This document shows positions 12,213 to 20,411 of a stretch of DNA of 64,000 nt, one piece after another. Within the stretch, counting starts at the first letter, position 1. The number at the start of each line of letters is the position of its first letter. Where the stretch lies: contig CM060685.1 of the NCBI GenBank assembly GCA_030686995.1, positions 28,039,204 to 28,103,203 on the forward strand, given 5' to 3'. The DNA is from Artemisia argyi (lineage: Eukaryota; Streptophyta; Magnoliopsida; Asterales; Asteraceae). The translations under genes and the position numbers were made by a program. The notes beneath the pieces are model-generated. The model saw nothing but the letters and a program-made list of their open reading frames with translations. It searched no databases and was not told the DNA's origin.

Positions 12213-12554
12213 AATTATTTAAGACGTGAGGTGGACCGGTGGAGTGTCCCAATAAAATGTATATGTGTGCAAATCAACACATGCTTTGACGAGGTAACTC
12301 AAACCACGTTTCTGGTCATTTGGAATTATAGACATTGAGTTTGATTTGACCTACAACCACTAAGGAGAGACATTCTCGTTCTCAATGGATCCACTGAATC
12401 TCGAAACGAATCTTTCCTTACACTCACGTTTAATATTTGTAAGCTTTTCAAATATGATAAAAGCAATGGACAAAATTTATGGCGTTCAAAAAAGAATTAC
12501 GTAGTATTATATATAATTATGAGCTTGTCAAATATTATAAAAGCGTTGGCCAAC

Positions 12555-12608
12555 TTTTTTCGCAAGCTTATAAAACTTACATCATAGATTCATAGGCTTG
12601 CAAAAAAA
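12555..12608 (-). ncRNA. Hairpin downstream of P1
   Basis: On the minus strand TTTTTTGCAAGC pairs with GCTTGCGAAAAAA around a loop of about 20 nt. The position relative to the USE/TATA pair is that of the hairpins of P2, P4, P6 and P9, but the arm bases differ and still pair. A transcript is inferred, not shown. Confidence 0.25.
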
Positions 12609-12668
12609 ATGTAACAAACGGCATTTACAGGATTCAGCATGCCCAGCTCTAACTTTGTCCTTCCCTAC

Positions 12669-12721
12669 TTATTTATAGCCATCTCCCACAAGCTACTTTC
12701 CCTCACAAGGCAATGTGGGAT
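12669..12721 (-). promoter_or_regulatory. snRNA-type promoter P1 (USE + TATA), minus strand
   Basis: The minus strand has ATCCCACATTG (12721-12711) and TATAAATAA (12677-12669), separated by 33 bp. The plant snRNA upstream element is RTCCCACATCG, and Pol II snRNA genes place it 33-34 bp before the TATA box. One base of the USE deviates (T for C). Confidence 0.4.
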
Positions 12722-12750
12722 GCTCAAAATTCAAAACCCAATTTATTTTA

Positions 12751-12903
12751 GGGAGAATTGCATATATACCCACTAAAACTCAAAAACTTGCATATGTACC
12801 CAAAACACAAGTTTTTAATGCATGTTGTACAATGTCAATTAAGCATGTTTTGGGTATATATGCAAATATTCAAGTTTTAATGGGTATATATGCAATTGCC
12901 CCT
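12751..12903. repeat. Foldback MITE (153 bp)
   Basis: The two ends are inverted repeats of roughly 58 bp: GGGAGAATTGCATATATACC at the left and its near complement ...GGGTATATATGCAATTGCCC at the right. There is no coding content. Its right half is also the inverse of 12120-12212. Confidence 0.65.
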
Positions 12904-13181
12904 TGTGTATATATGGAAGAGTGCCAGGCCACCAAGTTTTTTTGGGTAGTGGGTTGTTAAGTTCAAGTTGTATTGTCAAAAAAATTCATTTAAGGAGGTT
13001 GTGTTCTTTTTATAAGAAAAGGGTATGTAAACTGAATATGGACTTAAATGTCATTTTAAAACTTTGGATAGATGAAACTTATAAAAAGAAACTACGAATG
13101 CAAAAATGTTTCTAGCAACACTTTTGTCCAAAGTATTTTTCATTTTAATTACCAATCTTATGTAAAAAAAAATAAAAAAAA

Positions 13182-13216
<35 letters not shown>

Positions 13217-13239
13217 AATGTGTCTTCTACTTTAAAATT

Positions 13240-13400
13240 TTGAAAATATTAGGATGTTCAGGTCTCTTTTACGATGGATTGTGTGTGTACCAGAGCAACC
13301 CGGCTTCCGATTCTGTCCCAACCAGCCAATATCCTATCAACAGTTACGACACCTACTCAAGACCAAGATTAGTATCTATGAAGCAACAAAAAATAGTCAT
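13240..13400. repeat. Block A, copy 2 (shortened)
   Basis: It matches the other A blocks from GTACCAGAGCAACCCGGCTT onward. The left half is mostly lost and preceded by an A-rich tract (about 13164-13214). It starts the left copy of the 4 kb duplication. Confidence 0.5.
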
Positions 13401-13679
13401 ATATGCTCATTTATCATCATGTATATATCAGCATCAAACCCAATCGTTGGTCTAAAACATAAACGAATCACTTACTTGAACATCATAAATAAAACACATA
13501 CATGTAAACATAAAACTTCGTATTAATCAATACTCACCAACACGTGCAAACTTAAACACACCTTAACTACGTACTGCGGCCACCCGTTGACACACAAACC
13601 TTGAAAAGAAAACCCCCGAAACCGCGCCTTCAATACCTTTCCACGACTAGCATAGCTAATAACTCGAAGTCTTCAACCA

Positions 13680-13905
13680 TTCGCTAATCAACTCATGAAG
13701 TACAAGCACCATCCGTTCCTTATACATGAATACTCACTTTTGGAAAAAAGAGCTTCGAGTAACTCTACCTGCAGTTGGTAAACACACAACCAACGCGGCC
13801 TTACATAATATGCGTTAGACATGCATATATGTCTAACTTAAACCGCATGGATGCGGATTGAGAACCTTTCATTGTATAACAGCTAGTACAAGTACAACTT
13901 CATAG
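13680..13905 (-). pseudogene. RING-finger gene 3' end, fragment 2
   Basis: Minus-strand homology to the C-terminal tail of the RING genes at 20040 and 30788, with frame breaks. The RING part is absent. The match ends near 13900 (CATTGTATAACAGC) at the same point as fragments 1 and 3, where the P-block leader (GTACAACTTCATAG) begins. Confidence 0.5.
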
Positions 13906-14027
13906 ATGTACGGGAAATAAAACTAGTGCAAGTATAACATCATAACATACATTGCTGTGTATATCTAAGTGCGTACTCGTAATGGTTAAGATAAATTTAA
14001 AAATAGCAGTGTACTACAATTTGCTTA

Positions 14028-14313
14028 TAGCATGGGTTACAGTGGGGTGATGACTTCGCGCCATCCCACCTGCCGACAACACCACACCGTATCTCGTTTT
14101 CGTGTGTCGCGCCGTCACCACCATCTCACGTTGTGAGAGTTTTTTTTTTTTTTTTTTTTTTCTTTTTTTTTGGGTTATGTGTAGACCACTTTATATTAGA
14201 GAGGAGTCTTTTGCGTAATAAGTGATAAATTTTGGGGTTGTATGAAAAAGTGCTAAAATGACATCAAGTTTTCTACGGCACGAGACTGATGACACCAACT
14301 GTGCTCAATGCTA
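14028..14313. mobile_element. PIF/Tourist-like MITE, left copy
   Basis: The ends are imperfect inverted repeats (TAGCATGGGTTACAGTGGGG against TAGCATTGAGCACAGTTGG) flanked by TTA and CTA. The empty site is seen elsewhere in the array (TGCTTAAAATC near 12106 and 17071). A T-tract (about 14141-14161) lies inside. The same MITE is at 26055 in the duplicated segment. Confidence 0.65.
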
Positions 14314-14343
14314 CTAAAATCAATTGGGTTTTGACTTTTGAGC

Positions 14344-14395
14344 ATCCCACATCGCATTTTGAGGGAAAGTAACTTGTGAGTGTTGGTTATAAATA
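14344..14395 (+). promoter_or_regulatory. snRNA-type promoter P2 (USE + TATA)
   Basis: ATCCCACATCG at 14344-14354 is a perfect match to the plant snRNA upstream element RTCCCACATCG. TATAAATA follows at 14388 after 33 bp, the spacing of Pol II-transcribed plant snRNA genes. A two-hairpin region begins about 30 bp further on. Confidence 0.45.
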
Positions 14396-14419
14396 AGGAG
14401 GGAAGGATTCGATTTAGGG

Positions 14420-14510
14420 CAAGCATGTTGAATTCTTTTAAAAGCTAAATGTCAACATTCTTGCTTGCAACCTTATGATTTAGGTTTTATAAATTTGCAA
14501 GCAAGAGCAG
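14420..14510 (+). ncRNA. Possible structured RNA after P2
   Basis: The second hairpin is strong here: CTTGCTTGCAA (14460-14470) pairs perfectly with TTGCAAGCAAG (14495-14505), and the inner helix continues with two mismatches. The first hairpin (AAGC/GCTA) is weak. The sequence does not begin like U1, U2, U4, U5, U6 or U3 RNA. Confidence 0.25.
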
Positions 14511-14754
14511 TTTCATTTAACTTTTATATATTTTGACAAGCTTACAATTTTAAACATAAAGTTATGAAACCTTTACATGCCATAAATATAAAATATAAAT
14601 AGAAAATAGTCTTTATCTAAAAATGTAATGTAGTTAGATGAGTAACATGTACACCATGTTAATAAATTGTCAAAAATCAATTGGGTTATAATCGGTTAAC
14701 TAACACCGAGTTGTGGTGAAGATAAGCTATGGTGGAACTACAAAATGCGTTTTA

Positions 14755-15190
14755 TGAACACAGGCTTGATGATGCTTGGAACTTACATGAGCAACACGTG
14801 AAAATGGAAGATTTTCGGGGAGATCTATTGCGAGAAATTTTCTTGCAACTTTTTGCATAGGCTTATAGAGCTTATGATATAGTACAAAAGGTTCTTAATG
14901 AGGACAAACACAACTTGTAAAACAGGGCAGTCGTATATATTTACCACTATACATTTAACCTATGAATGCGGCTTCTATTATAAAGAAACAAATTGAAACT
15001 GAACCGTTTTCTCCAGTTACAAGATTCTTATGGTCCTCTTGGAAATGATACATATTTTCAGTCATCCTGGCAGCAACAAAGGTGTTTCGAATTTTGAATA
15101 TGTTAATCTTTACAAACTGTACAACTTTAGTGTTGATCACCAAGTCGCATTCCTATTCGCAACTAAAGCACTAGTAAGAAGGAAATTGGA
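14755..15190 (+). pseudogene. Block D, copy 1 (unidentified coding remnant)
   Basis: Two stretches of plausible coding sequence in broken frames: DDAWNLHEQHVKMED near 14770 and GSNKGVSNFEYVNLYK...NFSVDHQVAFLFATKALVRR near 15070-15180. Similar peptides occur in copies at 16040, 23500, 27515 and 28820. I do not recognise the family. The first peptide slightly recalls a helical repeat, but this is too short to assign. Confidence 0.4.
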
Positions 15191-15323
15191 TACTGTACAA
15201 TATACATAATTGATTAGCTATTAGCTAACTTATTATATGGAATATCATAACATACAAGTAGGGGTGAGCAAACGGACCGGATGGACCGGACCGTATGATA
15301 CAAGTGTGTTTTGACTTTTGAGC

Positions 15324-15375
15324 ATCCCACATCGCATTGTGAAGAAAAGTAGCTTGTGGGAGTTGGTTATAATCA
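15324..15375 (+). promoter_or_regulatory. snRNA-type promoter P3
   Basis: ATCCCACATCG at 15324-15334, then a 33 bp gap and TATAATCA at 15368. The TATA box is altered compared with the other copies, and the 3' arm of the second hairpin has been deleted near 15470, so this copy is probably dead. Confidence 0.35.
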
Positions 15376-15809
15376 GAGAGGCATGGACATTATTAATAGA
15401 AGGCATGTTGAATTTCTTAAAAGCCTATGTGCAACTTTTCTAATTTGCCTGCAAGCTTATGACTTTCAAATGTTTGACAAGCTCATAATTGTAAATAAAA
15501 AGTTGGCTAAACTTAACATGTCAAATTAGTAACCAAACATGATATTTGTTTTGCATAAACATATATTAAGTGACTAATGATAATTTTAGACATATTTAAC
15601 TTTTTAAATCTAGGTACATACGAGTTATTAAACACGGTTTGTAAATATAGTTACATAACAAATCAATGTATATTGTTAGAGCATCTGGACGTATCAAGTC
15701 ATCAAGTTTTTTGAAAAACATTACCGAACAAAAGCTACTTATTTAAATTACTTAAATACAAAAATGTTTCTACTATCCTTTTCTTTAAAGTATATTTTTT
15801 TTGTTAATT

Positions 15810-16030
15810 ACCAATCTTATGTTAAAAAGAACTAATGTGACTTTTATTTTAGAATTTTGAGGATGTTCAAGTCATTTATGATGGCATGCCACTGCGCTTA
15901 GTCGGTCCACGTTATCTTCCCATCTCGAACTCTTGTTCTTGTTCGGAAACCACTAGCGAAATGATTGTGGGTCTACGAGACCAACCCAGCTTCCCATTTT
16001 GTCCCAACCAGCCAATCTCCTCTCAACATT
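15810..16030. repeat. Block A, copy 3
   Basis: It matches copies 1, 4 and 5 (CAATCTTATGTTAAAAAGAA ... CCAACCAGCCAATCTCCTCT). Here it is joined directly to block D with no RING end or P block between, exactly as at 28570-28830, so the deletion came before the duplication. Confidence 0.6.
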
Positions 16031-16039
16031 TACAAAAAT

Positions 16040-16419
16040 ATGCTTATTGAACACAAGTTTAACAATGCTTGGAACTTACATGATCATGGAAGGGTTTTCA
16101 CGAAATCCACTGCAAGCAATTTTCTTAATGAGCACAAACACGACTTGTTGAAAAAGGATATATACCCTTATATACTTATCACTATGTCTACATAAAGTTA
16201 CAAGATTGATTACAAATTCTGTTATAAATAAACTAGTTGAATCGAACCGTTACCTCCAAGTTACAAGATTTTTATGGTCTTCTTGGTCGTAGTCATTTTG
16301 GCAGTAACAAAGGTGTTTCGAATTTTGAGTTTGTTAATCTTTACAAACCATACAACTTTAGTGTTGATCACCAAGTTGTATTCCTATTTGCAACTAAAGC
16401 ACTAGTAAGAAGAAACTAA
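16040..16419 (+). pseudogene. Block D, copy 2
   Basis: The cleanest stretch is 16237-16419, a 60-residue open frame containing GSNKGVSNFEFVNLYKPYNF and a conserved VFLFATKALVRRN end. The upstream AWNLHDHGRVFTKS-like part is in another frame. It is homologous to the other D blocks. Function unknown. Confidence 0.4.
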
Positions 16420-16660
16420 ATTACAATATATAAGTAACTATGGTTTTCATAGTCGGTTCAGGCATCAAACTAGCGATATGGTTGAGCATCTTCTCTAGCA
16501 TTTGGTACTATTTAAAGTTCTCGTATTTATAATGTAGAATTTTATAACTTATAAAAATGCGAGCTATCGACTTATATCTGTAACTTATGTTTTTAAATAT
16601 CACAATTACTTAAAAGACACTAATAAAACAATTATAAAACTAGTGCAAGTATAACATACA

Positions 16661-16995
16661 CTGGTGCGCGGGTTTTTTAAAAAAAAATTTTTTGAATCAT
16701 ATATTTTATTTATTAAAAAACAAAGAATTTAATTTTTGTTTTGTTTGATTTATGATATTTAATTATAGTTTTTTATTATTAAAAATAATTATTTAAAAAT
16801 TTTAATCCTATTATTAATTGCATCTAATCTATATTTTTTGTATTTATCTTTTATTTGTGTTATGGATAAATATGAAATATTACCTAATCAGAAAATAATC
16901 TTTTTTTTAAATAAAATTATTACTAAATAAGGTATGAATTGATTTTTTTGAAATGAAAAATTTCAATAAGAGTTTTGTTTTATTATATAAAAGAT
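16661..16995 (+). mobile_element. AT-rich element, copy 1 of an inverted pair
   Basis: It starts CTGGTGCGCGGGTTTTTT and ends near TTATATAAAAGATTAAT. The reverse complement occurs at 17501-17836. The duplicated segment near 29781 (ACATACATTAATTAGTGTC) lacks it and so shows the empty site: a mobile, non-coding, MITE-like element. Confidence 0.6.
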
Positions 16996-17100
16996 TAATT
17001 AGTGTCTATCTAAATATGTAATCGCAGTGGTTAAAGATAAATTAATACACCACCAGTGTACTACAAAATTCTTAAAATCAATTGGGTTTCCACTTTTGGC

Positions 17101-17153
17101 ATCCCACATTGGATTGTGAAGAAAAGTAGCTTGTGTGGAGTTGTTTATAAATA
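17101..17153 (+). promoter_or_regulatory. snRNA-type promoter P4
   Basis: ATCCCACATTG (one mismatch to the consensus USE) at 17101-17111 and TATAAATA at 17146, separated by 34 bp. The first hairpin downstream begins 31 bp after the TATA box, about where transcription should start. Confidence 0.4.
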
Positions 17154-17176
17154 TAGAGGGAAGGATACGATTCAAG

Positions 17177-17270
17177 GTAGGCATGTTGAATTCCTTTAAA
17201 AGCCTACTTCAACTTTATTTGCTTGCAAGCTTATGATTTGAAATTTGTAAGTTTGCAAGGATGAAGGTTG
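17177..17270 (+). ncRNA. Possible structured RNA after P4 (two hairpins)
   Basis: Hairpin 1 pairs GTAGGC (17177) with GCCTAC (17202). Hairpin 2 pairs CTTGCAAGCTTA (17222) with TAAGTTTGCAAG (17248), 12 bp with a single G-U pair. The RNA would start at the first hairpin. No known RNA is matched, and transcription is inferred from the promoter-like motif only. Confidence 0.3.
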
Positions 17271-17500
17271 GGGTATGATTTTATCTTTTTTGACAAGCTT
17301 ACAATTTGAAACATAAAGTTAGAAAACCTTGACGCGTGATCATAATTATAAATGGTATGTCAAAAATTAATAATAGATGTTTCAACTTTCAAGAATTTTT
17401 TTGATTTCGCTTAAGTGATTAATTACTTTTCTTTTTGTTAAATGTATTATAGTTAACTAGTTATAATTCTCACAAGTTTTAAAATATGAGTACAACTAAT

Positions 17501-17836
17501 ACTTATCTTTTATATAATAAAACAAAACGAGAATTTTCCATTTCAAAAAAATGGATTCATACCTTATTTAGTAATAATTTTACTTTAAAAAAAATTATTT
17601 GCTTATTAAGTAACATTTTATATTTATCCATAACATAAGTAGAAGATAAATACAAAAAATTTAGATAAGATGCAATTAATAATAGGATTAAAATTTTTAA
17701 ATAATTATCTTTAATAATAAAAAACTATAATTAAAAATCATAAATCAAATAAAACAAAAATTAATTTATTTGTTTTTTAATAAATAAAAATATATGATTT
17801 AAAAAATTTTAATAAAAAAACATGCGCGTGCGCAGT
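17501..17836 (-). mobile_element. AT-rich element, copy 2 of an inverted pair
   Basis: Reverse complement of 16661-16995, with point differences and small indels. The two copies flank the P4 promoter and hairpins, so a transcript through both could fold into a long double-stranded stem. Confidence 0.6.
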
Positions 17837-18050
17837 AATTATAACTAGTTAAGTTATAAAAACATTGACATGTCACAAATATAAATGGCTAATCGTGTCC
17901 AACTTAATCATAACCTTCAAGAGTTCTAGTGGGCCAAAAAGTTACATTCTCACTTCTTTGAAATATAGATATTTTTTTGACAAGCTTAAAATTTTAAACA
18001 TGAAGTTAGAAAAACATTGCTATTTTGTAACCAAATTGGTCGACGATAAT

Positions 18051-18309
18051 GGCTATGTTTGGCAAAAGTAGCTGTGAGAAGTAGCAGCGAGCAGTAGCTG
18101 TGAGTTATGAGCTGTGAGATGTGAGCTGGAGCTGTGAGCAGTAGCCACAGCTCCTGCTCACCGCTCACAGCTTCATAAAGAAGAATTGAAAAAATGAGCT
18201 TTTCTGAAAAATAACAAAGCTCACAGCTCTCATCCCAAACGAACACTAAAAATCAAAAAGCTCATTCTCACCTCTCATCACCCCAAAAAGCTTTGCGCTA
18301 AACATAGCC
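18051..18309. mobile_element. MITE with GGCTATGTTT ends (259 bp)
   Basis: The left end GGCTATGTTTGGC and right end GCTAAACATAGCC form a TIR, flanked on both sides by AAT. The interior is full of inverted AGCTGTGAG/CTCACAGCT motifs and would fold on itself. A related TIR is used by the MITE at 23926. Confidence 0.6.
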
Positions 18310-18525
18310 AATATCCGCGAGACAACTAATATTTCGTCTAATTGATCGACTTCCTGATGCTCTCTATGATGGAGGCGGATTTTTGGCAATTATTTTTGCA
18401 CGGCTACAAATCGGGGCAACTTATTTTTAGAGAAACCCAATGATTGTGACAATCACGATGGAAAAAGTGGCGGCATGGTAATCGTTTGATCAATCGCCTT
18501 TGTTTATAACGTCCATGCACACAGC

Positions 18526-18721
18526 CACTGTTTTGCAAAAATCGGTCGAATCGGCCGATTAATCGGCGATTAATCGCTAATCGGCCATGGACCTTGGAGA
18601 GATTTACAAGGTAGTCGGCCGATTAATCGGCTGAGTCAAGAAAATCGGCCGATTAATCGGTTAAAAATCGCTAATCGGCCATGGACCGCCTCAGTACCGA
18701 TTCACGATTTTTGCAACATTG
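18526..18721. mobile_element. hAT-type MITE with palindromic core (196 bp)
   Basis: TIRs CACTGTTTTGCAAAAATCG and (reversed) CAATGTTGCAAAAATCG, flanked by a perfect 8 bp duplication CACACAGC (18518-18525 and 18722-18729). An 8 bp TSD and CA...TG ends point to hAT. The interior repeats the palindrome CCGATTAATCGG several times. Confidence 0.8.
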
Positions 18722-18729
18722 CACACAGC

Positions 18730-20039
18730 GCAGGCGACAGCTGGTGGTGGCCGTCGTCGGACTTGTATGTTTCCCATAATTAGGTTGTGTATATGGATTT
18801 TGTACACTAAACGTTATGTTTAATTATATGAGTTTGTGCATAGAACTATGACTATATATAATTAGAAATATGTGTATGTGACGTTTATTGTTGAACATGT
18901 ACATATTTGCTTACGTATCCCGTGTACAGGTGTAGATATATTTTATTTGTAACGTGTACACATGTGAATAACTATTTCGTAACAAAGAATTGTGAGTTTA
19001 TCTTTCCTTTATTTAGTTGTCGATATGTCGTCTCGAAGAAAAATATTAAGTGATATATAAACTGTCCAACAAGGGTTGACTCAATATTTCTAGTCACCGG
19101 GTGAATTATTCTTTTTTACGATTATAAAGAAAATATAAACGCACTAAAAGGTATAATTTATTAAAACTAGCAAACAGATTAGCAAGACACGTATTTTCTT
19201 TTGACATATCAGTGAACCAACTAAACAAGACATCTATTTATGTCACACAAAATTTCAGAACAAAATGTTCATTCCATAAAATTCGTGATTTTTAACGAAA
19301 AACTAGTCAACAAACATTTATCGGATTATGTAAACTCCCATGAATCGCCTAGTTCCACCCCTGGTGTCCGGCAATAACAAATGTTAGAAGATGATGGGGC
19401 AATATGTATTTGGGTTCATTTCAATGTATTTGTTAAATTATCCATAAAATGATTTAACTGTTTTACAGATGGCGCGCAATTATAGTCTTTGAACATATGC
19501 TTAATTACTTTAGTTACCACTTTGATTCATGAGCGATGCTTTTTAATGATTTCAAGTTGAGGCATATATGGTTTTTTACACATACTCAAGTTGGGGCATC
19601 AACACGTTCATGTTAACTTTTAAGCAATTGTTCATTATATCGTTCGTCGTTATTAATTCATATATAGAAAGGAAGATTTACTTTCTGCGAGGTAGTCTCA
19701 TCTTCACCTAAGTATGATTTAGCCATGTGTTTCAAAATATACTCTCAACTCCACTGGGACTCAATAGAAATGGAAACAACATTTAAATGCCATTCAATTC
19801 CAGCAGGCAATTTCATGCTAGACGTACTCATTAAATGCAATTTCATGACATTCAACAATCCTGCATAGCATCTCGATCCAAAATGCTAGACGTACTCATT
19901 ATCTTAAAGTAGACAACTCTTTTATATAACTCCAAAACCTTATTCCAACTATTATGTCTCAAAGCAATCTTAAAAACTGATCCATCGATCTCTTTTACAA
20001 TTTCCAATCAGTTCCAATTTGAAATTGTATCCAATCTTG
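18730..20039. other. No gene recognised
   Basis: AT-rich spacer. I see no open frame with a known domain, no TIR pair and no P, A or D block. The last part (about 19900-20039) is probably the 3' flank of the RING gene. Confidence 0.4.
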
Positions 20040-20411
20040 TCATCTATCAATCTCGGTAAGAAATAGGGATTCAAACAGTTCCATCAGCTGGTATACCCAC
20101 AAAAAACTTGGCTTGTGATAATTCACGTGAGTTTCACGTACATTCCCTAACGACGTTGCATGGTGTCTTCCTATATATGCCAACGCTGGCTTTGCTCGAA
20201 TTTTAATAGCACAACGACAAGTTGGGCAGCTTTTTTTGTGTGAAAGCCATTGGTGAATACATGCACGGTGGAAGTAATGGTGACATGGTAGTCGTGTGAT
20301 CTTGTTACCGTCGTAAAGATCGTCCATGCATATGACACAAAGGGTGGTTTGTGATGGTGGTAGGAGGTATGAACACTCGTTTGTTAATTGCTTTTGTTCA
20401 TACTTGTCCAT
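20040..20411 (-). CDS. Small RING-H2 zinc-finger protein (probable E3 ligase)
   Basis: An intact 123-residue frame from ATG at 20411. Residues 26-67 form a RING-H2 domain: CVICMDDL, then LPCHHYFHRACIHQW and CPTCRC, with all eight zinc ligands (C3H2C3) and the conserved Trp before the last Cys pair. Such proteins recruit ubiquitin-conjugating enzymes, and most plant ones of this size are E3 ligases. No membrane segment or signal peptide is seen. The tail carries LWVYQLMELFESLF, which identifies the decayed paralogues at 11690, 13680, 25680 and 30788. This is the only copy with a complete RING and is probably close to the parental gene. The target is unknown. Confidence 0.8.
   Translation of the reverse strand: MDKYEQKQLTNECSYLLPPSQTTLCVICMDDLYDGNKITRLPCHHYFHRACIHQWLSHKKSCPTCRCAIKIRAKPALAYIGRHHATSLGNVRETHVNYHKPSFLWVYQLMELFESLFLTEIDR

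Larger units (their letters stand above)
12213..12750 (-). repeat. Inverted P-block segment (P1)
   Basis: This segment is homologous to the other P blocks but reversed: the minus strand reads TTGGGTTTTGAATTTTGAGC, then the USE-like motif, TATA box and hairpin. It lies exactly between inverted MITE copies, which suggests an inversion by recombination between them. Confidence 0.6.
13245..17400. repeat. Segmental duplication, left copy
   Basis: The same order of pieces recurs at about 25195-29990: block A, RING 3' end, MITE, P block with hairpin, block D, second P block, second block A, second block D, and a linker with GGTTCAGGCATCAAACTAG. The MITEs at 14028 and 26055 lie at the same point, so that insertion came before the duplication. 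The AT-rich element at 16661 is only in the left copy; the Mutator-type element at 26414 and the LINE tail at 29437 only in the right. The copies are clearly diverged by point changes and small indels. Confidence 0.75.

Noticed and set aside
14344..14510. A known spliceosomal snRNA or U3 gene under the USE/TATA promoters
   Set aside because: The sequence 25-35 bp after each TATA box does not begin like U1, U2, U4, U5, U6 or U3, and no Sm-site or box C/D order is convincing.
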